Source of the DNA: Phoronis australis | Lineage: Eukaryota > Phoronida > Phoronidae | DNA: 64,000 nt | Assembly: GCA_002633005.1 (NCBI GenBank) | Contig: NMRA01000382.1 | Coordinates: 124,001-188,000, forward strand | Direction of reading: 5' to 3' | Shown here: positions 24,787 through 38,600 of the stretch, piece after piece | Layout of the letters: each line of letters starts with the position of its first letter | How positions within the stretch are numbered: position 1 is the stretch's first letter | Program-made: the position numbers and the translations under genes | Notes under the pieces: model-generated | What the model was told of the DNA's origin: nothing | Seen by the model: the letters and a program-made list of their open reading frames with translations, nothing else | Database searches by the model: none

Positions 24787-25455
24787 ACTCGCATTCGTAA
24801 CGAAACTACGGTTAAATACAGGCTCTCCCGCGATATCCCAGGCGTAAGATGGGAATTTTAATCGAAGCCTTAGTGAATCACTCAGAAACTCGCAATACTC
24901 TCTTTGTCAAACCTTATGTTACGACGATTTCCAAAGCAATCCCGTCATTATTGCCAACACGAAAAACGGATTTGGTCTTTTGGGCATTTGAAGACTATTT
25001 TGAATACGACAAATTTATTAAGAATCGATGGCACAAAACGTGTAATAAGCATTACAAAAAGAAGTAGGTTTCGCGCGCAAACGCTGTGGACCAAAAACAA
25101 GTAGGTCTCTTAGTGTGAGATTAGTAGAGAAATCGTGGTGTTGTATTGGTAACGCACGCGCGCTCTATGCGCAAGGTTGTGTGTTCGAGTCTTTGGTACT
25201 TGCATTTTTTCCTGTTTGACACGTTCTCCGTATTTTTTTTTGCCTTTTTTTTCTTGGATAATACTTCAGGAATCAAGGAAAATACTTGATTTTTAGATGT
25301 AAAAACAGAAAAATGTCCTGGGCGGGGACAAACCCCCCTCCCGACCTCCCCCCATTCGATGCTATGCGCATCTACAATCGTGGTTCAGTTTGCGCAAATG
25401 TTTACAGCCGGACAAAATGTTGGGCCCCCCTTGTGATATCCTAGATCCGCCACTG
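24787..25455 (+). mobile_element. hAT-like element carrying a tRNA-like promoter, left-truncated copy
   Basis: It is homologous to about 40020-40777, including the right terminus CTAGATCCGCCACTG. A tRNA-like segment at about 25134-25192 keeps a B box (GTTCGAGTC); its A box region is TGGTGTTGTATTGG. The left third and left terminus of the intact relative are missing. Frames at 24849-25067 and 40237-40437 come from homologous DNA but in shifted frames, so they are not genes. Confidence 0.65.
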
Positions 25456-26029
25456 CTTAGTGGAAACCTCGGTGCTAGTAATGTAACTGAATCACAGCAG
25501 GATGCTCTCGAATTCAGATATTACAAAGCATTAGGTAAACGATGTCATAATATACACCTGGGAAGGACATCTCTGTGCACCTAAGGATACGTAGTCTTTC
25601 GTTGAGTAAAACAGACATGTTTGAGAATAATACTGTCAAATGTGGGAATTTGCTATCTAATGAAGGTCTTTGGACAGTGGGTTGCAACGAATTTAGCGAT
25701 TGTGGAAGACGCAACTTTAAAATTCATCCAAGAAGAAACAATGTCATCTACTAAGATTATACTGTGGTCGGTCCTGGGAATCGTATGACACTACATTAGA
25801 TATGCTTGGATGGAAAAGCGAAGGCAGCCACACCATTGGCAGACTTGCGTGTATTGACAAAGAGCCAGCCGACGAAATCATCAAGCCCAACTTTCATAAC
25901 CACGCTTTTGTAAGCTAAGCCGGGAAATTGGGTGTAGTCCGATCCCGTGAGTGTCGTACTTCACTCCGAAACTCAAGTTACGACGGAGGCAAAAAAGGAT
26001 ACCTTAGAATGAGTTTAATCGTATCGTTT
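25456..26029. other. non-coding stretch, nothing recognised
   Basis: No domain-like frame was seen between the hAT-like element and the second duplication copy. Confidence 0.3.
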
Positions 26030-28412
26030 GTGTGATGCAACTTTGCTTATTTCGTGTGGAACAAATGAGTGACGTTACTGCACGGGTGAAAACGTTTTTG
26101 GCAGTAATGTATGCCGTTAAACGCTGCCAGTTTTGTATCTATATGGTGAAGCTCGTACGTGATACAAACAGATCAAAAGCTGTTTAGACCTCACAAACAT
26201 CACCCGGTGTAATAGGAACTGAACTGCATTAATTTTACAGTTTACCAGCTCACGATATATGTATATAAAATTATCTAAAATTTTATCATCGCTGCATCGT
26301 CTTCTTAATTCAGCAGATTCTGACCAAACTGCTTCCTTTGGAGGAGTTGACCACGGAAATCAAATTAGGCTCAACACCCAAAATGCCTGTATATAGCCTT
26401 GCAGGCTCTATTGTCTTTTGGAAACTTTAGAGAGCGTTAGTTAATTTCCGTCTTTGAAGTGCATCTTTTTGTTTGTCAATATCATTTATCTTTCTAAGAC
26501 GGGTTCTTTGGCGAAATTATATTTTATCCGGGTCTACAGTTTTTTTTCCATAGAATTGCGTTGTTAACTGTCGCGTTCGAAACTGTTCAGTGGCAATCTA
26601 CACTTGTTTCACGTGGCAGATTGTCATACACGTGACTGTCGTTTATCTTTGGAAGAATTTTCCTTGATCATTAGTGCTGGCAAGAATTGAAATCTTGGCA
26701 CCTGACAGCTTAAACTACGACTATGTTATGCTCATTGACACTTTCGGTTGAAAAATCATGTCCATGGTGACATGGATATGAAGCTACTTCTCTACGAGTG
26801 CTCAACCACGCCTAAATCTACCTTTAAAACAAACGCCCTGTGAATTGCGCATGCACTCCTCAAGCATAACGAACAAATGGGCCATCTATTTAGATTGATG
26901 GTTAATAACACGATCAAAAGACTAAACTGTAATGCAAAACGAAAGTCGTTCTCTGACACAGACTCAGTATTCAGCATGCTCATCAGGATGTCTGCTGTTT
27001 TTTCGTAAATATTTTGAACTTCTGGTGAAATCAAAGCACTCTTGTTTACTTTCCGGATGCCAATTCCTCATTTGCTTGCCTTTTCGTTGATTTCTCTCTC
27101 ACAAGGTAAATCACTTCCCCTTATTTCATATGGCAAGAAGTACACCTACAAGTAGGACACTTCTCTTACACTTGTATGGAAAGTGTGAGATTTAATCTCA
27201 AGTGACTCCAAGCATCTGACTATGAGTGCATGCGTCTATACAGTACATCGTAAGTGGTATTAAGAGATTAGAAAATCTGGGATTTTTACAGCGTTTTTCC
27301 TTCACCTCTTTTGCCACGTACATGCAATTCGTGCAGTAAGTTACTGTACTCATAATGTACACAGGTAAGAAATATAGATTATTATATGGCGAAGTCGTTA
27401 TCAACCGTTATCTAGAGCCCGAGTGGATTTTGCAGAATTATCGCCCGAGGGGCGCGTGCTCATTTATGTATTCTATTTTCACGTTCGATGACGTCAGCCG
27501 CTGAGTGGTGTAGTGGTGAAGTCCACGACTCGTAACTCTGGAGGCCCGGGTTCGAATCCTGCCTCGGTTTCCCTCCAAAATGTTATCTCACTAGTGAGAT
27601 AACTTTATGGGTTATTACACGGTTGTATCTGCCATTCGAGGCTCATATTGTGGTATAAAGGAAAATATTCCTATATCATCCGTGCTTTAATCCCCTCCCA
27701 ATTAAGATGCTAGTTCCTAGAAAATGCTGCAGCCTGTTGCCTTCAGCTCTAATCGAAGCCCCTCTGAAGAGATGGTAATAGATGGTTCGTTTTGATATTC
27801 TCTTTTTTATTGTGCCTAATCAAACAGAACCCGGATATCTTGGAGGTCTTGGCTGATTTAACGGCTCTAAGCTTTAGCCTATGCCGTTGAAGCGGGTTAA
27901 GTCATTTGTAAATTTAATTAGCCCCACGTTACGCAAAAGTAAAATTAGTCTTCGATTCGAGCTACACACTGGCAACGGTGCCGGTTTGAAAATCACGTGT
28001 AATACCGATTCACTAACCCAATTCTTATTTGTAATTTGTTCCAGGTGCATGTCTGGGATGGATCCTCGAGGTGAACACAAACAACGGAATGAAATGTACG
28101 TTTCGTATCAATTGTAACGAAGTAAATTCAATAACATGCATGTCGATACAGACTTGTCGTTTCTAACAGAATGTTGTTGGTTTCAACTTAGTGCAAAACC
28201 TGAAGAGCCAATATAAGCTTTGATAAAATTGGTCTGATAACTGTAATATCGTGATAGGATTCGATATCCACAATCATCTCCGAGTCAAAGGCAACGCGTT
28301 TATTTTCTACCGGATGCATCTCTATCGACCAGTAGTTTACTCAAAATTCCTCCACCTTTAGGTTTCATACTTTTTGCTAAATATGTTGACCTAATACATG
28401 TACATCAAGGCT
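26030..28412 (+). repeat. 2.4-kb dispersed duplication, copy 2
   Basis: This is the same unit as 18310-20785 in the same orientation, interrupted by a SINE at 27416-27665. It lacks the extra segment that copy 1 has near 20515-20675. Candidate exon blocks aligned to copy 1 have a stop and lost splice signals here, so this copy looks like the decayed partner. Confidence 0.85.
27416..27665 (+). repeat. tRNA-derived SINE, copy 2, inserted in the duplication
   Basis: The A box TGGTGTAGTGG and B box GTTCGAATC are both perfect. The tRNA-like anticodon loop reads CTCGTAA, which would give CGT and suggests a threonine tRNA ancestor. A perfect 22-bp palindrome lies at 27582-27603, built on the half site GTTATCTCACT. 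The insertion is confirmed by comparison with the SINE-free copy 1 of the surrounding duplication. Confidence 0.85.
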
Positions 28413-28429
28413 ACAACCAATTCTAGATT

Positions 28430-28615
28430 TGCGGGTTCCGTATCCATGCATCGCTGATATTAAAATCCGGGCCAGTTACATGCATCAGTTGGTCGTTCAA
28501 GTTGTTCAAAGAGTAAATATTTTCTGACAACAACATATTGCCAAATAAAACACTTTTGAACGGGAAGATGTGAATACGTGTTGAAGAGATAGTTGCCTCT
28601 ACGCGGCCTACCCTT
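28430..28615 (+). repeat. fragment of the 5.2-kb element family
   Basis: It matches 7480-7680, including CAGTTGGTCGTTCA, TAAATATTTTCTG, CAACAACATATTG and GAAGATGTGAATACGTG. Neither terminus is present. Confidence 0.75.
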
Positions 28616-30425
28616 TACAGTGTCACGGCTTTAGGCATACGTACATGTATATTGCAATAACTGTGAAGTACCCTATACTTTCTGTCTTCTAGTTGCTTTC
28701 CAAAGACGTCGGCTTCTACACCAAAATAAGCCCAACGAGTGTTAAAATTATGACATCGTGAACTTGCGTCATCATCATCTGACGTGAGCGTACGTAAAAT
28801 AGATTACTTTGACCTTGGCGTGAAATAATCTCATGCTGAAAAAAAAACGGCATTGTACAGAGATTTATACGCTGTGGAAAATAAGGCGCACGTAGTCAAT
28901 CGCCGCCACCATTAAAACAAAAAAAATTAAAAACATCGTTTTATCATTGGGTAAACAGTTTATTCAGAGCCAAAAGTTCGGATCAAAAAGATTACTTCTA
29001 TGTAGATTGTTTAACTACATCAAAGAATATTCTTTGAGTGAAAAATATAATGCTCGTACAAACATTGTTTTCTACAAAAAAGATGGTGTAACTTTGAACC
29101 GGTTATTCTTAGCAGTCAAGAGGATTAGTTGTGGGGTATGCGTGTGTTTGTGCGTGTGTGTATAACATAAATAAAGATTAATTCTCACCACCAAGTGGAT
29201 CGACAGAAGCAGATGTTGCTTGTTGTTGGACTAATTAGGAACCAATTATATTGTAATTTTTCTCAAGTAGTAACTGCCTGCTAGAAAATTTCAAGCCAAC
29301 CCAAAGAAACTCTCATGTAGTAACAATACGCTGGAGATTTTTAGTACCAACATTCACAACTATTTCTACCAAGGAACGATTTAAAATCAGTTTCATAGTA
29401 ATGAAACGTGGTCTAAATGAAACGTAGGTTTGCGAATTCGGATTTTTGTGCAACTTAAATTCCAGTAGAGCATAAATCATTTACAAGAGTATACACAAGC
29501 CTTTGATGCAGACTGTGAGGACGACCGATATGGCTGAACAACAGCTTCGCATCCCTTCAAGATGACAATAGTGACCTTTGTAAGAAGACACTCAGCTTAC
29601 AAATCATCCCAGTGCCCCTATCCTGAAAATTCCGACCTTCATAAATGCATCTGAAAAGTTGACATCAAATCGACAGGTGGAATCACACAAACACGAATTT
29701 GTTGGATACGAGGGCATTAGGTCCCATTGTCGACTTAGAAGAGGTAACTACACAAAATATCGGCTTACAGTTATGCTGATGACTGTAAACCACGAGTGTT
29801 GATGGTTGTAAATCGTGGGTGTCATGTGGACACAAAGCAGGCTCTTTGAAATCGACATACAAGTGTAGTGAATGTAGTTCTTTGTAAAGCCTGTTCATAG
29901 TCCTACAATACCCAAGTTGACCTATGTAAGAAAACATTGGCCTAACGAAGGGTTTGTCGTCCTAGCTGAGATGATCATTGTTTTATTACAGCTATAGGCC
30001 ATGAACAACCAAGCCATGAATGTGGCATTCTGGGCATGAAAATAAATCATTTTATGAAATCAAGTGTAGATAACTGTAGGTAACCGCTGAAAATGCAAAA
30101 TTATCATTTTACATATGTTCTTTGATCAACTGGACATCCACCAAAGCACTGACATGGTAGAGCTAAAACGTAACCCTGATACGATTGAAGTAGGGTTGAC
30201 ACAAACCTAGCGCATGTTTAAAGAACTAAATGCTGTCTATACTTTTGCAACGCGCATTTTACCGTTTTATTATGGGACAGCAATGGAACCTGTTGCTAAA
30301 ATATATACTGCACAGCATCTGTGAAGTGCACACCTGCTTAAAAATATCTCTAGTATTTGTTTGGTAACCTGCTTGGCCGTTTTCATGGATTTAGACGTAG
30401 AAGTCTTAGTCCAAGCAGTTTCTAG
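28616..30425. other. non-coding stretch, nothing recognised
   Basis: A short GT-rich run lies near 29135-29162. No domain-like frame was recognised up to the PKD-like exon. Confidence 0.35.
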
Positions 30426-30776
30426 CCAGACACATTGCCAATTCTCAACTTTAATTCCGATATGTCAATAATTATTAAGCTAACCATTCCAACTAATCAG
30501 GTCGCTGGATGTGTGTACAGAGACTGTCCGATATATTTTTCTTTCATATATGTGCTGTTAGATGATTTTTATAACCAAAGCAAATGTGAAGCTACGAGCT
30601 GGATTTGGCCTTACGATTTCACTGCAAAACTTCTCAATACCAGGGTAGAAATAAGTACTTATATGCAGCATTATAATTTTATTATGAATATTACTGAAAC
30701 CAGTGGGTATACGCTTACAATATCGTGTTCGCGAGAGCTTTATTTGCTTTCCCGAATAATTTATGTGCAGCGTAGG
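30426..30776 (+). CDS. PKD-like domain exon
   Basis: The open frame begins directly after an acceptor-like GCAGTTTCTAG at 30415-30425 and stays open for about 117 codons to a possible donor, AGG followed by GTGACA (a donor six bases earlier is also possible). The end of the peptide, HYNFIMNITETSGYTLTISC and then SRELYLLSRIIYVQ, follows the terminal strands of PKD repeats: an aromatic, a Gly-Tyr-x-(L/V)-x-(V/I) strand, then Ser and a (V/I)-x-V strand. There are also paired cysteines (GCVYRDC, KCEATSW). PKD modules fold as beta sandwiches in extracellular parts of polycystins and receptors. The usual WDFGDG motif is absent. It could be another Ig-like fold. Confidence 0.4.
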
Positions 30777-33676
30777 GTGACACTTTTGTGTTGGGAAGCA
30801 GCACACTGATAACAAGTCACTGCAGATGATCAAAAACTGCGTAAACGAAATACAATTTCTTAAATTTTCAATAATACGTAGTTTTCAATATGTGTCTTTT
30901 AATGGGAAGTATCAACTAAAGGAGGAGCTGTATACGTGAATGCCGTTAGCAGTGTGACTTACGGAAAGGTTGCCAAAGACTAGAATTAGCTTTGCCAAGA
31001 AGCATTCTGAACGATTATCGAATATTGCAGCCGATCATTATGTTATAATGCAAATCAACCACAATGCACCAACGGGTAAGGATCAATCGGACACCCTCAT
31101 GAAAGAAACCTGGTGTTTCAATGCGTTTGAAGAAAATCATGAATGACCTCACAGACATGATATCGTTGCACGTTGAATTTTTTCCTTCACTGGGTCCATT
31201 TCAGAAATAAGGCTACTTTGACAACATCGCGTATGTAATTGGTCAAAACCTCAAAGCGTTTTGCTGTCTTCTAACTGAGAGAAATCTTGAACCACTACCC
31301 AGCATTTCACTGCGTAATCCATCAGTTGGAAGTAGCTTACACCTTGTATTGCAGTGCAAATAAATTATTTGCAAGTAGGAACTAGAAAGAAAGCTGACAC
31401 GACATTATACCAAAAACAGTTTTCAACGAAACCAGAATATTCAGGAACTCCATGAATCAAGTGAGGACACAAAAAAGCATGGGGATTTCCGGGTTGTTCA
31501 CTTTTTACATGTCAAGCCAAGAGAACTTCATGGCAACGCTTTCTGGTTCTATGTGGTTTAAATTTGAGGAACTTTTTTATTTTAAGTGAAGTGACCACGT
31601 GACATGGTCTTGCTTACGAGGCAGTGAATCGAGTCACGAGAAACGCCAGTAATTTTCACAGATGTAAGCAGTTCTCAATTGGTCCTGTAAGTACTTTGCA
31701 TAAAGTATTGAGGATTTTGAAGACTGTAAGTAAAGGACGAGATCAATTGTTCGCAAGCACTTGTTTAAATAGTCGGTGAAGCAACTCAGATTTTGAAGTC
31801 CGTGCATTAAAAGCGATTTGTAAAGTTGACATAACTCAAAGGATTGAAAGGAAATAACTTGCCAGAGTGTTACAGTCTGTACTAACGAAATTAAATTCCT
31901 TTGACAGCCTTAGGGAACCACAAACGGTCTTGGCGGTTTGTCTCGCTTCTTTTAGCGTTTTCTAAAATTAACGGATCATCTCAGATCCTAACTCAGCCAG
32001 CTACCTGTATGAAGACTATTGCCAATATACACCTCTCTGTTCATCGCCATAGGACCCAAAATTTAGTTTCAAAATGTAGACCAAAAAACCGGGGGTGTTT
32101 GCAAAGTCTGGTAGTCGACCGACACTCACCTTGCCCGTTACAGGAATTTCGTGAAAATCTAATCAACGCAATTTTAGGGCGTATTTCTCCGCCTTTGATA
32201 ACATTGAAAAGCTTCTGGTCGTTTTGAATTTTTTACGATCGTGACACACCAAGCGCCATTTCCTATTTTTGTAACATCTTTCGGGAGATGATGGTACAAG
32301 AAGCTTCGAAGAAGCAAAGCTAGTGTTGTCCTGAAATTTAGTGTTCAGGTGTTAAAAAGCTATAAACTTAAAACGAAATAACGCTAGTTAAAATAACTAT
32401 TTTTGGCATATAAGCAAAATCGTGGAACATGAACAATTGATTGAAGAATCGGGAAAAAAGAAACAGGCCAATCCATGTAGATGACGCAATATTTCCATAA
32501 CGCCGAAAGCTGACGCAAAAAATTGACCCACAACTTAGCACCAAAGTAGCGGTAGAACGCCATTTTTACAACATTGGTGAATGATTTTGTTTACTCAAAT
32601 GAGATTATATATTTTAAAAGACATTAACTTTGAGGAGGATTTTATCTGGTCACTGTTTTAACCACGTCAAACGTGAAGGTTTATATTTAGTATGAGAATT
32701 TGAGCCAAGGCTACCAAATCCTGTGACTTATTTTTGTCTCATTTTGTCACGATGTGACTCAAGGGACATTGTGTTGTGCAGAGTCGATTGAGGGTGAACA
32801 CCTCTGAGAGTCAATTTTGTCTTTCATTAGTGCTTTTAATTTTCCAGTCTCTTGATCAATTTTCTGTTCATGTGGGTGACAGCAGTGTCTAGTACCATAT
32901 GCATAACAAACATATATCTTTTGAAAAAGGTGGTTGTCCGGGTCTTTCCTCACGTGTCGTAAGTATTGGACTGATTACAGCAACGACGGCAATAGTGAAA
33001 CGACTACCCAATCGAATCATCAGCAAAATCAAAACTCTTAATTTGATCATCTGTTTCTTAGGAATATGTAAAGCAAACGCTATGCATTCTCTTTAGAAAA
33101 CATCAGTGAAATTCCTTTGAGCCATTAAGCTCGTGTTTTGAACGCTCTGGGTCCAATTTTTAAATTTAGCGAGAAGACCAGCCTGTTTGAGGATATCTGT
33201 AATGGTTTTAATATTTTTATTCCACGTATCCATGAAAGTCTTCAATCGAATCATTCTTGTCTAAGACATTGATATGCAAAAAACGATCAAAATCTTCATC
33301 CTCAACTGTTTTGGACAGCGGGATTGTGTTGCTCTATCTGTTCTTTTTTCACGTTTCTGCAGATTTCGATGGCCTTTTATCACCTGCATTACTGTTTGCA
33401 GTTGATACAGAGCAGACTCAAACAATTGATAGTAAGGCCGGGATTTCCCAGCTCGCTGTCTTTCATTTTCTGCGGCCACCTAGATGTATGTTAGCCCTAA
33501 ATGTTTTCCAAAGTGAACCTTAAAGTAACACTGGGAGAACCTCAGACAAAAAGTGAAACGAAGAACGCGTGTACAGCTAATTTGACCACCTACATCATAG
33601 ATTAATGACTGATATAATTATAGTTTGAAAACGCAGTGGCTTCTTTAAATCCACCTTTCTTCATTTGTAGGACATA
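30777..33676. other. non-coding stretch, nothing convincing
   Basis: Open frames of 60-108 codons occur, among them 31901-32227 on the plus strand and 33261-33479 on the minus strand. None has recognisable domains. The minus-strand frame reads like a charged helix (HRNLQKREKRTDRATQ) and is preceded by an acceptor-like CTAG, but nothing confirms it. Confidence 0.35.
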
Positions 33677-33680
33677 TTAA

Positions 33681-35634
33681 GGTAGGTGGATACACAAAAA
33701 AAATTAATTTTGGCTGTTTTTTACATTTTCATATCATCCTAATCTTTAATTCTTGATGCACAGTATACTGAAGAAAAATAAAATCATTCTGAAAATCCAA
33801 AGTTGTTTTTTAGCTATATTTGACCAAACCTCAGTAAGTCATATGGCTTGAGTGCTCACCAGCTCAGTGATTGACAACTGGGGCGGAGCTTATATACAAG
33901 GACACTAGCTCTAATCTAACCCTGTCAACAAGCATTGCGTAACCGGGCAATCGAGAGTGATGTACCAGCTGATATTGGTGTTGTAGCAAGACCAAGAATA
34001 AAACAATTCTATTTTTGACCATGTGGAAGTTAGTAGTGAAATGGTGAACTAGCTCCTGTTCCGAGCCTGAGCCTGTTTGTCTATCTGCAAAAAAAAATTA
34101 AGTTGAGTACGCCAAGCCCTACCGAAGCCATCACTGCACTCAGCTTGAGGAGTCCGTGCAGAAATTGTGCATGTATAAGAGAAGTCGGTAATATAAGGTC
34201 AGTTGTCTTGCGAGAGGACGCTGAGTGTCGACGTGGGTGGTGTTGCACGATTCGGTGAGAGTGCATACACGCGCTGTGAAGACAAGCCGCGCGCGCGACA
34301 CATGGACAACTACATGCCGTCAGAGTAGAGTCTTCGCAGATAAACCGTGCTTCTGTGCTGGGAACGTGCCGTGGAGAAACTAGGCTGTCAAACCCAGAGG
34401 ATTTTTAACTTGCCACTGGCCGTAACCCAAAGAATTAGAGAAATGACCCAGTGTTCAACATAACAAAAAATTTTCTAGTGCATAGATTCAAACGTAACCC
34501 TGAATTAAAACTCATGATATTATACGATTTTAGAGGAAAGCAATATAAGAAACTTTAGTAACTTGAGAATCTCACCCAAGCGGCGCTATTTGCGCAGAAA
34601 GTGATATTTTCTTATCCCAAAGTCCATTCGGTACAGGCACGTAAAAATGTTGAACCATTACTATGAAAGTAGTTCTTTATCCTCGTCGCCAATATTGTTA
34701 TGTAGGCAGTAACGCGGCGATTTGATATAACACATATATTGGTTGATGATAATATTGGAATACTAACAAATAGGTCTGTGTAATATAGTTAGAGAGTCTT
34801 TTACAAACTGAGTGGAGAGTTCAGATGAATCGTATAAACAATCAACACATGTTGGTCGGCACACCAGTACAGCAGACAATAGATCAACGCTAAGCTCCGC
34901 CCACGTGACAGCCATATTTGTTTTGGTCGTCTGTCGTGCATCACAAGTTCGAAAAAATGATTAAAATTACGCTGTAAACAAACAGGTATGTCACATTTTC
35001 TAAATATGAAGTAAATATCAGCTTTATTTCTAGTACTTCAACAAAAATTGGAACATAATGACCACGCATTCTGAACGAAATTTGATCTCAAGTGGCAATC
35101 GATGACCGCTTAACTTCAAAGCCGTTTTTCTCGGCTCGTGATTTCAGGATAGTGACACGATTCTCGGGCCTATTTTTCCACAACACGTGGGTCAATTTTA
35201 ACGAAAGTTGCAAATTTGAAATCCTCTTGGACTGAAGTAAAATCGCGTGCCAGGGTTTTTTGATAAATGGACCAGATTTTTAGTTATTAGACGGAAAGTG
35301 ACCAAATGACAAAAAGTGGCGTGCTTGCCCCAACTCACACACAAAAAATGCCACAAAATCAAGATCATAATGATTTTGTACATATATTTGGTATGGATAA
35401 GTAGAATATTGCGTAAGGAAATAGTTGATGATGATCCCTGTGCATTTTGAAAAAAAATTCGAGGTAAAATTGGATTTGTTGAAAATTAAAAAATACGATT
35501 TAAAAAAAACGAACTACAAAAAAACATTTTTTTTCGATTTTTGTCACTTTCAGAATCATGTCTAACTAGTTAAAACTCCCTTTTTACTCATTTAAGTTAG
35601 GAACCTGGAGATTTGATCAGTGTATACACCTACC
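33681..35634. mobile_element. 1.95-kb non-autonomous element flanked by TTAA
   Basis: Both ends carry the inverted terminal motif GGTAGGTGKATACAC, directly next to TTAA at 33677-33680 and 35635-35638. Duplicated TTAA is the target of piggyBac and Kolobok type transposons. An inverted GGCGGAGCTTA (near 33891) and TAAGCTCCGCC (near 34891) lies inside. No transposase frame was found. Confidence 0.7.
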
Positions 35635-35638
35635 TTAA

Positions 35639-38600
35639 GTACTAGTCCACGAGAGCACCAGCCATCCAGCGGCAAGGTGGGTGTCCGCCGATTTTCACCA
35701 AATTTGGCATATAGGTAGTCCTATAAGATCTATAAACAGCGGTAAAATATTTCCTCGAAATGTTGCATTTTTCCAAAGTTATAGGCTCAAACACATTTTA
35801 CAGCTTCTTAGCCATGTTTTCACTGTATAAAACTGTCCAGTTTTAACTGTTTATATTTTTTCTTGAATGAAACTTATTGATTTATTATTGACTTGGCATT
35901 GTTTAGTGGTGCCTATAGATTGTTACACGGATGTCTTGAAACCCGATTCCGATTTACCACCCTCATTTAGTAGTTTTACTACACTGCCCCCCGTTAAGCC
36001 ATTTTGAGGCTATGTTAAGTACACTGCTGTACCACATCTGCCCCCACTGCTATGAGAATGAAAGTAGGTCAACATGTTGACAAAACGTGTTACTTTCATT
36101 GCATAAAATAAAAAATTTGTCAGCCAGTTTATTAGTTATACAGTTTGGCACCTCAAATTGTACTAAAATGAGAAATTTTCATATATCTGAGATCGATGCG
36201 TGAGCACCGTAAAATCCGATTGTCCTTTATGTTTTTCGATATTTTGCAACAAGTTAGTTCCTCCTGAATGTTTTGAACGTTTTACTACTTACCACTTATG
36301 GCTATAGTACCCCTAAATATCATACGTGGATCCATTTTGTAAAAAGCCGATTATGTCCTCTACAGTGAATAGGGTTAGACATGAACTCCACAAATGTATG
36401 TTATTTTGATTTACAGATGTTTTACTTTGCAATTTCCTCATGGGTATTTCTTCACATTCACACATATTTAAGTCAGATTTTCTGTTGATCAAATATTCAT
36501 GAAATGCATTTTAATATCAAATGAATGATAAGTTTGGTGGCATGACCGCAATTTTTCCCACGACTTAAAACAAAAGACCGCAGAAATTTTCCTGACGAAA
36601 TACCGGGTTTGCAGTTCTCTAAAAACATTCGAACGACAAGACAAACTCCACCACTGTCCGTGGCAACTCGTCGCATGTTTTTCGCCTATCGGTCCTATCA
36701 TTGATTTCCTTTGTTGTGTCATTGTTGGATATAACAACACCGGTCGCATGGATATAGAACCTTGTGTACATCAGACTGTTGCCGATAAGTGCTCGTCATT
36801 ATATCTTTATTATAACAACGGGAACAATGAAGATGCTAATACATTGTTCTCTATGCCACCATGTTTCCCGTGGATGACCATTGAAGAGGAATCCTAAAGT
36901 ATCCACAATGACCACACACCTAAGTTTATTATTACCCCGCACACGAATCCTTTCCGTGGAACCTAAACACCAATTTTATTATATCCCTGTATTGTGTTGT
37001 ATTGCTCATGGTACGGGTTCAGACTCCGTTGTATTAAGATTCCAATCCCCAACCCTGTAATATGCAGTTTGAGTAAAATTTATAGACGATGCATGTTTAT
37101 GGGTTTATTTTCCTTTAAATGAAGAGTAAAAATCAAATTCTGTACAGGTTTTTTAAAAGTAATCACTTATTGGAAGATCAAACATCTAAAAAATAAAACA
37201 ATGTTTCACAATTTTATTCATTATCTTATTTGAAAATTGCCTACCTCACAGACAACTCATCTAAGTTGAATATATTCCTTGTGAAAAAATATAAAATACC
37301 AACCAGAGCCTTGTGTACTACAAAATATGTTTTCGTAATACAATGCAAAGATAACTGTACAGTCAAAAGTTCAAATGTTATGACTCTAATAAAAAATTGC
37401 TTTCTAGAGATTTTCAACCCTCCAATTGCTACAGGACAGGGTCAACCACACAAAGCCCACAAAGTCAGGGAATTACATTTAAGGTGATGTAGTATCACTG
37501 CGAAAAAAGTGATTTCGCAATATCGCTGACAACACTGGAAATTTCTTCTTCACAAACTTGAGGTAGCTGTATTTACCACATCAATGTTCTTATCAAAACT
37601 AACCACCACAAAATGAAAAATTGGCTCCTCGGTTCCAATTAGGCAGCATTTTACAATGAAATGGTCATGAAAAAAATACTTTTGCAACATGGTTTGCATT
37701 ACAATTGCCCTACGATTACATTTGTACATACACACTAGACTAGTAACAAAATTACCCATGGGAACCATAAAATGGCCAATTCGCCAAAAAACAAAGAGCC
37801 ACCAGAGCTAATGTGCCAATACTTTTCAGTACTGCAACAAAAAGTCATTTGAAGTGGACATAAACTCACCTAAAATCACATAAAACAACTTTTGATTGAG
37901 ACATATAACCATCATGAAATAGCTTTTACTCCCAGGTCAATTTTGAGCAATTTCAGAATTTCGAAAGATCTGGCAATATGCAATTGCTGGAGACCAGTCT
38001 AATAGTGTGTGATTTTATACACACAGCACGGTCTCAAGGAATAGCAAACTGTCAATTCGCTACAATTCCAGAAATCACTTCCCAAACTGATCAAAGTTTA
38101 TAGAGGTAAATGGTCTAAATCCAAGCTTATTACCTCATGGACAGAAGGTTTACAACCCAGGCAGAAAGATAAGTTAACAAAACCAGCCTAAATGCAACAG
38201 GGGCTCAAATTTCAGCAATATATACCTATTTACAAACAAGAATCTATAATTGTAAATAAGATGCGGAAACATAAATTCAGATCAATTACGCATCTTCAAG
38301 GAAAAGGAACAGTACAGTGGTCAGAAATCATCTAAATATGATGGCCACACTGAAAAATCCTGTCAGACCAAACAATTCAGTGGCTAAACAAAATGAACAA
38401 TGTACCATTACCATGTGGCCCAGGATCATGATCCGTGCCTGAACAAAAATTCAGTCTAGGTAAATTTTAGGTTAGTGCTGTTCACACAAGCAGTCCTGGT
38501 GCTAACAAAGCTTGCGACAACACACAAGCCTACTTCCCTACACAGCTGTGCTGACATAAAAATGCCCCCACTGGATTAAGCAGATCAGCCACAGTATTTA

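Noticed and set aside
24849-25067. Frame shared between 24849-25067 and 40237-40437, ending in TCNKHYKKK
   Set aside because: The DNA is homologous but the two copies are read in shifted frames over most of the length, as expected for a non-coding mobile element.
25134-25192. tRNA gene, also at 40506-40563 and 27505-27565
   Set aside because: They are embedded in repeats present more than once in the window, with imperfect cloverleaf stems.
33261-33479. 72-codon minus frame with a charged helix
   Set aside because: No domain, no matching splice partner and a plus-strand frame of similar length over the same bases.
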